DNA of 64,000 nucleotides from contig NC_133158.1 in NCBI RefSeq assembly GCF_040802235.1, positions 11,868,001-11,932,000 of the forward strand. Direction: 5' to 3'. Within the stretch, counting starts at the first letter, position 1. Each line of letters starts with the position of its first letter. The stretch is from Manis javanica (taxonomy: Eukaryota; Chordata; Mammalia; Pholidota; Manidae). The notes below the pieces were generated by a model. That model was not told the DNA's origin, did no database searches, and saw nothing but the letters and a program-made list of their open reading frames with translations. The position numbers and the translations under genes are program-made. Below are positions 25,520-37,267 of the stretch, piece after piece.

Positions 25520-25905
25520 ATACTTAAAAATTCACAGGAAGTTGTGAAGATAGTACAAGGTAATACAGAGAAGTCCTGGTCACTCTTCACTAAGTTTCTC
25601 TCATCGATTACATCTTATCTAACTATAGTATAATGGCAAAACCAGGAAATTGACATTGGTACAGCGTATGTGTGTAGTTATGTTAGTTATCTTGTGTAGA
25701 TTCCTGTAATCACTACCATCATCAAGATACAGAACTATTCCATCACTGTGGGAGTTCCCCTCATGCTGTTCCCTGATAGTCACAGGATTCCTGTTACCCT
25801 TACAGTCAGTCTCTAACTCCTGTCAGCCACTGATATGTTCTCCAGCTCTCTACTTTGGACATTTTGGGACTTACATAAATGTGATCTTCTGAGATTGGCT
25901 TTTTC
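25520..25905 (-). mobile_element. Old L1M 3' region
   Basis: The block AATTCACAGGAAGTTGTGAAGATAGTACAAGG, then CATCTTATCTAACTATAGTATAATGGCAAAACCAGGAAATTGACATTGGTAC, is a common L1M 3' region read in reverse. A similar family member lies at 49,640-49,810. Confidence 0.6.
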
Positions 25906-25943
25906 ATTCAGAATGTTTAAAAATTTTATTTTTAAAAGAATAT

Positions 25944-25980
25944 AAATATTTTTGAAAAAAAATATTTTTCAAAAATATTT
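25944..25980. repeat. AT-rich hairpin (16-base perfect arms)
   Basis: Bases 25,944-25,959 (AAATATTTTTGAAAAA) and 25,965-25,980 are perfect reverse complements with a 5-base loop. The hairpin lies between two direct copies of ATTTTTAAAAGA. It is AT-only apart from one G:C pair. Confidence 0.85.
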
Positions 25981-26413
25981 ATTTTTAAAAGATATTGTTA
26001 TGCAGAGTTTTATTCACTAATTTTCAAATCTGTTTTTTTCTAGTTCTATACTCTCTGTTGCTATATTTGAACAGCAGCTAAAGTCATATGTGCCCACGTA
26101 ATAGCTGATTATAGCATTAACCTTATTGCCTACTGTTAAGGATGATAACTGTGAAGTTGAAGGAAAAATTACCATGGGTAAAAGCCCATCCTGTCAACAG
26201 AGTAAACATTACAATTGATTATTGAGTGGCAGTAAGAAGTCCAAATATGTATTTTAACTATACCAAATAAAGTGAGCAACATTTGTGTTCTGTTTCACCT
26301 CAAAAGAACTCTTTAAAGAAAACAGACTTTGGGGGACACTATATTTAAATGAATAGCAGTTGAAATACTTACATTAACTCGCTAATATAAAGATTGTGTC
26401 CCCGATTTGTTAT

Positions 26414-26905
26414 ACAGATCTTCCTCAACTCATGATGGGGTTATGTCCTGATAAACCCAAAATAACCAAAGTCGAAAATGTACTTAACACGCCTAACCTA
26501 GTGAACATCATAGCTTTAGCCTAGCCGATCTTAAACATGCTCAGAACACTTACATTAGCCTACAGCCAGGCAAAGTCATCTAATACAAGCCTCTTTCATA
26601 ATGTAAAATGTTGAATATGTCATATAATTTATTTGATATTGTACTGAAAGTGAAAAACAGAATGGGTGTGTGGTACAGAATGGCTGTCAGTGTATTGGTT
26701 GTGCACACTTGTGATCATGTGGCTGCCTGGGAGCTGTGGCTCACTGCCCCTCCCAGCATCATGAGAGAGGATCAGACCTCATATCACTAGCCCAGGAAAA
26801 GATCCAAATTCAAAAATAGAAGTACAGTTTCTACTGAATGCATAGCGCTTTTGCAAAATCGTGAAGTCAAAAGAAAGTTGAACCATCTCAAGTGAGGGAC
26901 CATCC
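26414..26905. mobile_element. Tigger-type (Tc/mariner) DNA transposon relic
   Basis: It opens CTTCCTCAACTCATGATGGGGTTATG and runs through GTCGAAAATGTACTTAACACGCCTAACCTA, CATCATAGCTTTAGCCTAGCC and CTGTACTGAAAGTGAAAAACAGAATGG-like text. It closes with GTGAAGTCAAAAGAAAGTTGAACC and a terminal GGGACCATC. This is a well-known non-autonomous Tigger-family layout. About 120 bases around 26,680-26,790 are not part of that pattern and may be an insertion. Confidence 0.7.
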
Positions 26906-27708
26906 ACACGTATGTGGTCAGTGTGAAATGTCACCATATGAAAGCCAGCATCTGCATCATGTTAATAAGATTCTTTGAATGTCTTGACTGAAAAATGGAG
27001 TCCTGTGGATAGATGAGGCTGGAAACAAACAGCCTCAAAAGGAACAAATGATCCTCAGATGCCGGTATGTTGTTTTCTAACAAAGTATAAATAAGATTTT
27101 AGGAGCTGCAGGGAGGGCATGTTAGTATTTGGCTACAAGTAAAGATAGCATGGCTCTAGGGAACCCCATGTGGGCAGAGCTAGGGAACTGAGCAAATAGA
27201 AGGTGAGTCCCAAGGCACCATCCTGCAGCTCACCAGCAATGAAGGTGCAATGTGAGCACTGGCTCCTTGGCTTGCCTGGCATCGTGTTATGAAGGTCATG
27301 TTCAAACAGATTTCTATACATGGGATACTCTTGTGATTAGAAATTCATCTTCATTTGGCTCTGGTTTCTAATATTTAAGACCTCTCTTCCACCCACATAG
27401 AATGTTCTTTATAATTAAAATTAACTTTCACTTCTGGCTTAACATTTTTCTTCTGGTCATCTTTGTTTTCTTCAAAGTAGCATATGATTTTACTTGAAGT
27501 AGGTATTGGGATAGAAGAGAAGGGAAACAATCATTTATCCATCATGGAATGTATGCCAGGCATTGTACTGTTTATGTACCTTCACACATGTAATTATAGT
27601 ACTGAAAATTTACATTGATGGATCTGAGTAAACAGCATACTAAATAAGTAATTCTTTGTAAATAACCCAATTTTCTTGGGCAGATTTACTTAAGATACCT
27701 GTTGCCCA

Positions 27709-27710
<2 letters not shown>

Positions 27711-27770
<60 letters not shown>
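27711..27770 (+). repeat. (TG)n(TA)n microsatellite
   Basis: Three TG units run into about 27 TA units, followed by AATAAATAAA and further TA-rich sequence to about 27,960. Length is likely to vary between individuals. Confidence 0.95.
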
Positions 27771-27781
<11 letters not shown>

Positions 27782-28399
27782 TATATGTGTGTGTATGCCT
27801 ATAATATATATTAAGATACCTATCTTAAGATATATGTATATATGGTATACTATGTATGTATTTTATATATATTAGGATACATTATTTTAAGATACATATG
27901 CACTACTTTTCTTTTACATACACACATATATATGGATAATTTAAAGAATAAATATATATTAATTCATATAATCATGAGGCATTGTGGTATGTGATGTGAA
28001 AGAGATTTAAGACCTGTCTCTCCTGTTAGCAGCTTTCTGTGCAGATGAGGAAAACAAGTTATAAGTACAAATCAACTAGCTACAGGAGTGAAAAGTACTT
28101 AAACTGTCAATGCAACAGGTATACTAAGGGAATCCATAATTAATTAACAAATATTTTGGATTGTAAATGCTATAAATACTTAGAGGAGGAAAAGAGTATT
28201 GATCTTTGATCCCTGATTTTGTCACCTTTAAAATGCAGATACTACCTCCCTCATAGTGAGAAATGAATCAAATATATATATAAAAAGCTTAGTATATTGC
28301 CTATTACTTGGTATACCTTCAGTAATTTATAGCTGTGCTACTGACACTGAAGATTATGATGCTAATAGTAACAGCAGTAATACTGGATTAGGGTAGGCT

Positions 28400-28800
28400 G
28401 ACTTCTCTTGCTGCCCCAGATCTCAGTAGCTTCACACAATACATACTTATTTCTCACTCAAGTCATAGCTCAGTGTGGGTTGGCAAGAAGACTCTTACTT
28501 CACCCAGTCATTCAGGGGGGGAATTTTGTGGCTCTGTCTACTTCTCGGTGCTTGGAGCCCTCTCCATTTGATAAGCAGAAGGTAAGAGAGACTGAGCATC
28601 AAGACAAAGAGGTTTGTATGGGTCAAGCTGAGAAGCAGAACCCAACATTTCTGTTCACATTTTAGGACTCAGTCACATACTAAGTCCTAATAGCAAGTCT
28701 TCAGCAAAGCAAGAAAATCCCATCCCAGGCCCAAAGTAACAACTAGAGTGGATGGGTAGCTGTCAGAGCCTGTGATTCCATTTAATTCAGTTCTTCATAG
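28400..28800. repeat. Unassigned old interspersed repeat
   Basis: CTCAGTAGCTTCACACAATACATACTTATTTCTCACTCA and GTGTGGGTTGGCAAGAAGACTC share the organisation of a known mammalian repeat class, as at 13,580. The family is not named here. Confidence 0.4.
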
Positions 28801-29119
28801 CAGGCATTTAGTAATACTTTATTACTGGAATGGACCATCGCAGTGGTGGACCCTGGGGATGTAAAGATGAAGTGCTGCAGACCCTGCCTCTGAGAGTCCC
28901 ACTCAGGGAGGGAGGTGTGATGACCTAAGGAAGTTTCATCTGAGCTAGATTTTGAATGCTGAATTTAGCTATAAATTACTAAAGCAGTTAACTTGAGAGG
29001 CATGGAGAAAGGAGTCCAGGTAACAGAGGTAGTAATTGCTGTGGTGGTGACAATGGAGGAACAGATTTAGGGTTAGTTCTAATGTGCAGCTGCCTGCGTT
29101 TTACCCCTTATTGGCCTCA

Positions 29120-29290
29120 TCTTGCAAGCCACAGTTTTCTGTTACAGGAGTATAGTAAAAATTCTAACATCATAGACCCGAGAGGTTTAAGTGAGTTGAT
29201 AATTGTAAAGTGCTTATTATGTGTTAATGCTGGGCATTAGTAAGTGCTTAGTACATGCCAGCTGCTGGTATTATTGTCATGTGCTTTTGT
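29120..29290 (+). repeat. MIR SINE
   Basis: CCTCATCTTGCAAGCC, GAGAGGTTTAAGTGAGTTGATAATTGTAAAGTGCTTA and GCTTAGTACATGCCAGCTGCTGGTATTATTGTCAT follow the 3' half of MIR in sense. Confidence 0.6.
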
Positions 29291-30454
29291 TAAGTCAAAG
29301 TGCAAATCTATGACTTGACCAAAGATGTTGTATAAATTGGGGAACTGGGAATTTTACTGTATTTTTGGTTTTCTCTTAGGTTAATTGTGAACCAGTCACA
29401 AGTGATGGAAAAATGGCTTGTTGACCCATCAGCTAAAAGGAGGAGCCTTCTTAACCTCAGTGAAGCCTGAGAAAGACAGGGCTTGAGAAGGGAGAGTTGT
29501 GCCACCTGAAATGACAAAGGGAATGGGGATGGCTGTATTGAACCTTTGGAGAGAGGAGAGGAGCTGAATGTGTGCAGTTATGTAGAAGTGTCAGAAAATG
29601 GGCCCTCCTATTTCACGGACGGCCAGGAAAGCCCTACAACTCACTGCACTGAGTGAAATGTATCCCTGAAACCTGGGCCGGAGGTATTGGGGTACTTGCT
29701 AGGGGATGGTTTCAGCTCCTTGGTATGTTTTCAAACTCATTTGTTCAGTGTAAGGACTCCGAGAGCAGTCTCTGTAGCTCAATAGGTGCAAACACGCCTG
29801 TTAACATTTGAAGAGGGGGATACCCAGTAGCACGATTGAAAAGACAGGTTGTATGGAGTATAGAATTTTATTCTTAAATTTGCTTTGCCAGGGAGAAAGC
29901 CTGGTAGGGTAAACGCAAAGTGGAACTTGGGGAGGAAGAGAGTCAGTGAACAGGGACCACATTAATGCAGTATTTTTGGAGAATATGCCTATAGCTGGCA
30001 TGTAAGCTGCTTTTAAAAGTTTTGTTTGTGGTTTTTCGTTTGGGAGAAGAGACTTGGGAAAACAATATAGGCTCAGGGTCACAAGTGTAGCTGCCTACAG
30101 AAGTCAGGCATGGAAGGAAAACAAGTGAGGCAGCAATGTGGGTACTTTGGAAAGAAGGTGCCAGTGGTAAGAGGTGGCCCATGGCACGACATCAGCTGGT
30201 TATCTCCATGAAAGAGCTGGCCATGGTGGGCAGATATTTGGATTTTGAAAGAGAAAATGGGAATAGGGATCTTTATGTTAATCTTCCCATCACTTCCAGA
30301 TTGTTAAATATTAGCAACAAATCTCTTTTTTCTCTAAGATCACTGAATAGGCAAACAGACAAAAAAGTGAACTATTTTAGGCCTGTGTGTAACAAGGGTT
30401 AAAGCCTGGAGAGAAAATGCATAACATGGGCATTAGATGGCTCAGCTGAATACA

Positions 30455-30530
30455 CTTCTGATTCTAGGGCCAGGCAGAGTGCCTGGTACGGAACATATGC
30501 TCAATACATTTTTATTGAATGAATAAACCA
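30455..30530 (+). repeat. L2 3' terminus
   Basis: GGGCCAGGCAGAGTGCCTGGTACGGAACATATGCTCAATACATTTTTATTGAATGAAT is the sense LINE2 end, shown here only as the terminal part. Confidence 0.65.
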
Positions 30531-31904
30531 GCTAGGGCAAGCCTCTCTTGCTTTTCAGTCTTTTCATGTAAAGAATGGAGACATTGGAGTCTTCCTTCCC
30601 TGAGCTTTAACTTAGAAGATAGAATCAAGTCAGAACTTGTGTTACCCTCCTTGTAGGCCCCTCAAGCCCTTTCTCTTCCCTTTCATGCCCTCTGTAAGCA
30701 CCTAGTGTGCCAGTCTCACATTAAAGCCCCATGGTTTGCCTGGAGTTTAAGAAGGTTTAAGAAATAAAAGGGAAGTTTATTTGTTATGCTTCAAAAACAA
30801 GACCAACTCAATCAAGCCTGTGTTTTCTTTCCTCTATCATGATTAGTGTGTTGTGTTTAATTTTGACAGATTCCATTATATAAGAAGTGATTCAGCTTAT
30901 GCCATCAGTTACAGCAAGGCTCTCAAGAGTCTTAAAAGTACATAGAAATGTTACTCCTAGCAAATAAGTTATTTTTCCTGTAGAACACTGTCCATGTAAC
31001 ACTGTGGGCTTTACAAGTTTTTACTGTCTTGAGCAAGATGATTTTTATCACAGTTACCAGAAATCAAAAGAAATTTGAGCTCAGAAGAAGGAAGCCATTT
31101 ACCCTACAGGTCCAGGGGATTCGTAAAGCCCTCGGAAAGGAAGTGCTTTGGGCCTCTGAGGCCACACCTGGGACAGGAAAGCTCTCAGAGACTCCATAAA
31201 TGTCCCCCTACCCCCAAACTGTTTCCCTTTCTCTCTTCTGGGGCTATGTGGCTTCCTGGGTCAGGTTCACTCCGAGTGGCACTTTCATTTCTTTCTTTTT
31301 GCTGACTGGCTTTTTCCTATAGACTGAGAGCAGATGGCGGTAGCTTGAAGCCTAGAACAGAGTAGATCCAATTCATCCCAATTTCTGGTTTCAAGGAAAC
31401 AAATCGAATGTCTTCAGTTTGGGTAGTGCATGCAGCTCTGCCCAAAACGGGAGGCGTTTGGAGTCCCATAACACAAATACGACTTGGCATGGGGTTGAGA
31501 GTTACATAGTGCTTATAAAGAAGGGTCTCCATGGTCTGGGCATGCTCCTCTAGAAAAAAGGCATTTTCTGCAAACTCATCTCCCCCCTCTCCCCCAAAAA
31601 CAAGAGTGAATAAATTCATGCTTCTCAGGACTTTGGAGAACCATTTGAGTTATGTCTTTTCTTTCTTCTTGTTTCCTTTTCTTTTCCCACCTCTGACTGG
31701 CTCTCATTAAAAAAAAAGAAAATCATTAAAAAAGTTATATTTATTTAATATGTGTTACATAGTAGGTGGTGAATTAATAATAAAAGCTATCAAGTTTTAT
31801 GTTTCTATGCTTAGAAAATGTTCTCCAGTCCACCTTTTAAACTATTTCTCATTGCAAAACAAAATTAAATTGCTGTATTGGTGTACTGGAAAAGGAACTA
31901 ATGA

Positions 31905-32070
31905 GCACCAAAGGCCTCCATTCTGATTCCAATTTCATCATTTATTTGCTGGGTAATCGTGAACAAATTGTGACCTCCCTCAGACTGTTTCCTTACTAGT
32001 AAAACGGAGATCATAATAACAGCTCCTCTGAACACAGTGTTACTGTGAAGATAAAATGAGAGATATGTGT
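31905..32070 (+). repeat. MIR SINE
   Basis: ATTCTGATTCCAATTTCATCATTTATTTGCTGGG, CCTCAGACTGTTTCC-like text and GTTACTGTGAAGATAAAATGAGAG follow MIR in sense. Confidence 0.65.
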
Positions 32071-33798
32071 CCAAACATATGATAATTTTTCTCTTACTAA
32101 AGAAAGATTCCTGACCCCCATTTCTAACTAGAGAAGTTACTGTTTTTAAATTCTTACTTTTAGTAACTACCACTACCATTTTTTCTCTAAGAGTAGAGTT
32201 TTCCTTAAAGCATTTTTAAGATGTGCAGGCTAGTAAATGGTGAATTCTTCTAAAGGCAAATGCTATCTTGGGGGCAATTTCATAGCATCCAAAATCTGAT
32301 GACTTCCCTGAATACTTTTGAGATACAGCTGGAGTGTCCTGATAGGAAACTGAAAAATAGCTTAACCTAGTGAAATCAGATGAAGCAGAGTCTAATCTCT
32401 ACCTCTAGTCTACTCTGAAGGAGTCACCGTCAGTGAGGTGAATGGTTATCGAACATAGCATCTTTACTGGCTGTCTCTATCCTGGTAATTTGTAACCCCT
32501 TTTGAGTGCATTCTTAAAATGTTTAGGATGCAAATAAATGAATTTTGGCTCAGGATGGACATGTTAAGCAAGACAGTGACTTTTATTGGAAATAAGGCAG
32601 AAAAGGAGCACTAAAGTAGAAATTAGAAAAAATTTTAAAAATAGATGGAAGGCATTAGAAATCAGGGGAAGAAAACATCTGCCTTAAAAAGATGTAGGAA
32701 TGGTTACTGAATGATTACATTACTGGATAACATTTTGTGAGTGAATAAAACTGAAACTTTAAAAAGGAGAGGGGAATGATATACAGGAATAATTTAAAAG
32801 CCAGTGAAGATAATTAGGAGTGAATGTTCAAAACATGGCATAGAGTTTCAGTGACTGACTCTGAGAGATGCATTTTTAGTATCTCAAACCATAGGAATAT
32901 TTGGCTTACCATCTTCGAGTATATGAAAATAAATAAAAGTTGAGCAAAGTAATATTCCTACCACCTGACCTTGGTATATAGCCAGTGAGGATTATAGGAA
33001 GAGAAGTGTATTACTAGTGAATTTTTCATATGAGATCAGCCTGCCGTGTGCTTTAAGCCTTGACAGCATCTGCTCCACAGCTATGTCATTGCCCATATAT
33101 GCTGTTTTTTCTCTTTTGCATGTCAAACTTGAAAATCAGTTTAATGTCTAACTGGTTTGTCAGCCTCCAATCCCTTGATTCCTTAACTCAATGCTCCCCC
33201 CAAATTAATTAGAATAGTAGCCACATTCTACTCAAAATATATATGTACACATATGCACAAAAATATGTAGATAATGGAATGCATGGTTTCCTGGTGCTTT
33301 TTAGGAAGCTAGTTTAATTCAGTTTTTGTTTCCTATTTATAGTATTATGAATTGCTTTTATAAACTGCTGAATGGTAAAGGGCAGAGTGAGCTCTCTAAA
33401 TAATCATTTCATTCAAAGAGTGTGTGTGTGTTTTAAATCTGTGATTCTGACAGTATTCATAGGCGCAGACTTTCTGAATAGCCATTTTAAAAATTGAGTG
33501 AAAATTCATTAGTGGCAAATTAAACACAATGATTTTAAGCCCCAGGAGGCTGGCTCTATGTACATACTGAATAGTCATTTGTTCTTAGTTTATTGTAAAT
33601 ATAGTCAATTAGGTTTATTGTAAAAAAAAAAACAACAATTGCATTTATTGTACAATTGGTAAAGTGCCTTGAATTTTAATTTTGGCATTTCAAAGCACAT
33701 TTAATAATTTTGGAACATCTGGCAATAAATGAGATTGCAGATTTCTGATTGGCTTTATCCATTTTTTCCTTACTTTGACCCTTTTTCTCTTTTTGTAG

Positions 33799-33895
33799 AT
33801 CTGAACAGAAGTGAGAAGAAAGCTTCCACAATCATAGCAGATGAAGATCCACTGGTAAATCAAACAGGATTTTTGGCCTGCCCGCCAAAGAAAAG
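33799..33895 (+). other. ATXN7: Candidate ATXN7 non-coding exon 2
   Basis: A polypyrimidine tract (CCCTTTTTCTCTTTTTGTAG) ends in AG at 33,797-33,798, and a good donor (AAAAG|GTAACT) follows 97 bases later. Human ATXN7 is described with two leader exons before the repeat-bearing exon. The proportional position here (28 kb after exon 1, 11 kb before exon 3) is what I would expect for exon 2. Joined to exon 3 it would be 5' UTR; its open frame (one frame is open throughout) would not be in phase with the ataxin-7 start. I infer this from splice sites and position, not from a remembered sequence. Confidence 0.5.
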
Positions 33896-35027
33896 GTAAC
33901 TGGCTATTCCAGCATAACACAGTTGAATAAGTGCAATGCTGCAGATTATAACAGAATTTGACTTTTACCAAAGGATAATAGTCTTCAAAATTTAAAATAT
34001 CTGAGTAAGATCTTAAATTGTAAGCATAACACTGAATTTGATCTTTTACTAAAATGAAATGGCAGTGGATTGAAGAGTAGAATATTATTAGGCATTTGTC
34101 AGAACAAAAAGTGCTAAACAACCTCCTTTTCCCATTCATTAAAATCACAAAATTGCAGGAAGACTTTGGAGATACCGCTGTCCCATCCCTTTTCCCCCGT
34201 CTAGCCCATATTTACCTTTTCCTAGGAAGTTATCTGAAGGTGTGCCCTTGGGTTTCTCTACAGCTCCACTTTTCCTCATTCCTGTTTTCTTCTCTCCACA
34301 AACAATGCAGACCCAGCTGCTCAGGGCAGGGAAGCTGCTGAGCAAGTAGTACAACAGGCAGGAGTCCTTCATGTGCAGTTTCTGTGCCCAGTGCCTTGCC
34401 TGGCCTGCCAGACAGCTCTGCTCATGAGCAGTCCCAGACTGTTATAAAAATAGCTGCCACCGTAATTGAGTTTCTCACTACATGTTAATCATTGTGCATT
34501 TACTGTTTGGAGAGAAGGGTGGTAAGTTTCACATAATATAAAAAAGAGGGAAAATTCCTAGATGAATTTTTATTAAAAAAGAATCCATCCTCCCATCTAC
34601 TCCTGAAAGGAGTGAGGGGGCTTACAAAGTAAGATGCATTTTAAGAAGAGTGATTGAAGGATAAAGCTGAATATAATCCAAACAGGAAAGACCAAAGGAG
34701 CTTTAGCATCTGAAATTGATTCTCTTACATACTTAGGCAACAAAATGCAATGTTTCAATCAGGTTTTAGGCAACTGTAGCAAAGATGGAAACATTTTGGA
34801 CAACATGAACATTCATCTGCAGAGATAAAATTTTGACCATTACCAGACAAAAACAAGTTCAGGAGGATATGACAGTTCTAGTTAGGGAAGGAAGTGTCAC
34901 AGACTCATGTCTTCAGGGACCAGGCAGGTAGAGGAATGAAATGGGTCAAGTAGAGCCATGAGAAACTGTCAAATTCATGTCTAGTCTAAAAGGACAGCCC
35001 CTGTTCAGTGCCAGCTGATTGCAGGCC

Positions 35028-35720
35028 CGATATTCATTCAACAGATGTTTATTGTGTGCCCACCCACATGCTGTGCTCTATTCTGGGCACTGGGAATTAA
35101 TAAATCAAAGGAACAAAATTGTGGCACTTACCTTTTAGTGTAAAGAAACAGATAATACATGTCAAATGCAATAAATAAATGCTTTATATGTTATACTAGA
35201 TGAAGACAATTGGCTGGGAAAAGCAGGTCAGATTCAGGAGAATCAGAGTGTTCCTGAGGGCTGGGGCTTACAGTTTTAAATATGGGGGGTCAGGGTAGGA
35301 CTTTTTGAGAAGGTTAGATCTGAGCATAAAGATTGGAGGAGTGAACGGTTAAGCTATCTGGGGATAGAGTGAACATCCAGAGCAAAGGCCTAAAGTAGGA
35401 GCCTGCCTGGATTGTTTAAGCAACAGAAAAAAGGCCAGAGCTGAGTAAGCAGGCAGGAAAGTGGTAAGAAATAAAGTCAGATATGTAAAAGACCAGCGGG
35501 TAGCCTCATAGGTCATCATCCAGTGAGCCTTGGCTTTCTTTTGCGTGGAGAGTGGGAGAAGTGGGAGGCTGCTGGAGGGTTCTGGGTAGCGGAGTGACTG
35601 GATCTGACTTCTGTCTTCATAAAATCACTGTGGTCACTATGTTGACGTAGGCTGTAAAAGCAGTGAGAACAGTTAGTGTCATTAATACAGTAACTCAGGC
35701 AAGAGACAACAATGTTCACA
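35028..35720 (-). repeat. L2, long reversed copy
   Basis: It begins TATTCATTCAACAGATGTTTATTG and ends near AGACAACAATG. In between are the LINE2 reverse-strand phrases: GCACTGGGAATTAATAAATCAAAGGAACAAAATTG, GCAAAGGCCTAAAGTAGGAGCCTGCCTGGA and GGAGTGACTGGATCTGACTTCTG. It is clearly L2 but without a usable frame. Confidence 0.75.
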
Positions 35721-36019
35721 GACCTTCCAGATTTTTAAGGGAACTGAAATCTTGACGTTAATGACTTTCCTTGATTTTTTCAATGTTAGCAACTAAATTA
35801 AGAAAACAGTTTGTGACAACCCAAATAAATAACTCTGTGGGATTCTGCCACGTGCTGACAGTTTGCTACCTCAGGTATAGAAGCGGTGAAGAAGTTCACA
35901 AAAAGGGAGGACTTTGGGCCACGCTAAGTTGGGGAGGGTAAGGGTTGATTTGAAATGATATGAAAGCATGAATTTGATTAGCACATGAAGCTGAAGGAAA
36001 GGAAAGATAATGACATACA

Positions 36020-36135
36020 ACTATTCATAATAGCCAAATGAGGAAGCAACCCAAATGTCTATCAACTGAATAGATGGATAAAGAAACTGTAGTACATCTG
36101 CACAATAGAATATTGTTCAACTAGAGAAAGGATGT
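36020..36135 (+). mobile_element. L1 ORF2 3' fragment
   Basis: CTATTCATAATAGCCAAATGAGGAAGCAACCCAAATGTC followed by ATCAACTGAATAGATGGATAAAGAAACTGTAGTACATC is the familiar end of L1 ORF2. It is broken by a downstream insertion or deletion. Confidence 0.75.
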
Positions 36136-36479
36136 TGGTCCAGATGGTAAAAGGTGTTGATTGTCAGTCTAAGGAGTTAGGAATCTCTCCTGTTGGCAGC
36201 TATAAATATAGCATATGTACTCTATAAGGAAGAAGGAAACTGAAGAGAGGCTGTTCCTTTGGGAATTCTAGCATCTGGGTTTCAAAGCAAAGCAAATGGC
36301 CCCTGGTCTTATTACTCTGTGACATTGCTACTCACCGGATGGAATTTTGTAACAGTTTTCATAAATGTCTCAAAATTAATTTAGAATTTCTTCTTCTTTT
36401 ATAAAACATCCTTATTGTTCTTATTATAGTTCTTGGTTATAAAAGTTTGCTTAAAAAAATTAGATAACTGTGAGGTGAG

Positions 36480-36640
36480 GTGATAGGTGTGCCAGCTGAC
36501 CTTATTATGGCAATCATTTCGCTGTGTGTAGGGGTTGTGTGTGTGTGTGTGTTGTGTGTATCATCATGGTGTACATCTTAAACTTATACAGTATTATATG
36601 TCAACTATAATAAACCTGGAAAATTTAAACATTGTATAAA
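36480..36640 (+). mobile_element. L1MA-like 3' UTR fragment
   Basis: TGGCAATCATTTCGCTGTGTGTA, a short TG run, ATCATCATGGTGTACATCTTAAACTTATACAG and a TCAACTATAATAAACCTGG end are the 3' terminus of an L1, probably the other part of the 36,020 copy. Confidence 0.7.
36536..36559 (+). repeat. (TG)n microsatellite
   Basis: A short TG run sits inside the L1 3' UTR fragment. Confidence 0.85.
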
Positions 36641-36944
36641 TATGTATGTAATAAAAAGCCCCTTTAATTACAGTCTTTCACTTTCTGTTCCTCATAAGTC
36701 CAGAGTCATCTATTTTCTATGCATAGCATCGTCATCATTACTTTTTAGACACATATTATGCATTGTATTTTGCATGTTACTTTTAAAAAATTTATAGCTT
36801 GGCTGTCTTTCCAGTTCTTTGTTTTGGACTGCTATATTATAAACTATACTTCCATTTGTAAAAACAAACAAAATAAATAAATAAAAACAAATGTCATTTA
36901 TCTCTATTACAAAGGGGATGAGGTATCATAAAATATGAAAGCAG

Positions 36945-37140
36945 TAGCTAACACTTAATGAGCACTTACTATATGTCAGATACTGTTCTAAGCATATTAA
37001 TTCATTGACTCCTGTAACAACCTGATGAGAATACTGTTATACCGTATAGATGAGATGTAGATACTGTTGTGATCCTTCTTTCACACAGAAGCTGACTGAG
37101 CAGACACAAAACATGTCTTAAGGTCCAGAGTAGGCGGTGG
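36945..37140 (-). repeat. MIR SINE
   Basis: AGCTAACACTTAATGAGCACTTACTATATGTCAGATACTGTTCTAAGC starts a reversed MIR that continues through the AATTCATTGACTCCTGTAACAACC region. Confidence 0.7.
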
Positions 37141-37267
37141 CAGAGATGGGCTCCAGGAACAGTTTTACCTCCAACTGATGGTGGTCATGAGGGACCTTGA
37201 GGTGAACGGTGTGATTTCGTAGACATTTTTCAAGAGAAGTCAGTCTGGAATTTTGTGTGAAATTTTC

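Larger units (their letters stand above)
5992..33798 (+). other. ATXN7: ATXN7 intron 1
   Basis: This is 27.8 kb with no convincing coding exon. Its recognisable content is ancient repeats: MIR copies, L2 and L1M fragments, an hAT element with an intact 8-base target duplication (10,380-10,703), a Tigger-type relic (26,414-26,905), a long TA microsatellite (27,711-27,770) and a small AT hairpin (25,944-25,980). Open frames here are short and lack a codon pattern. The unannotated remainder, such as 6,500-8,280, 15,000-17,500 and 32,100-33,780, looks like ordinary unique intron. Confidence 0.7.

Noticed and set aside
33690-34148. A 152-codon minus-strand frame overlapping the candidate exon 2
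   Set aside because: No known family, AT-rich composition, and the plus-strand splice sites give a better explanation for the conserved-looking part.
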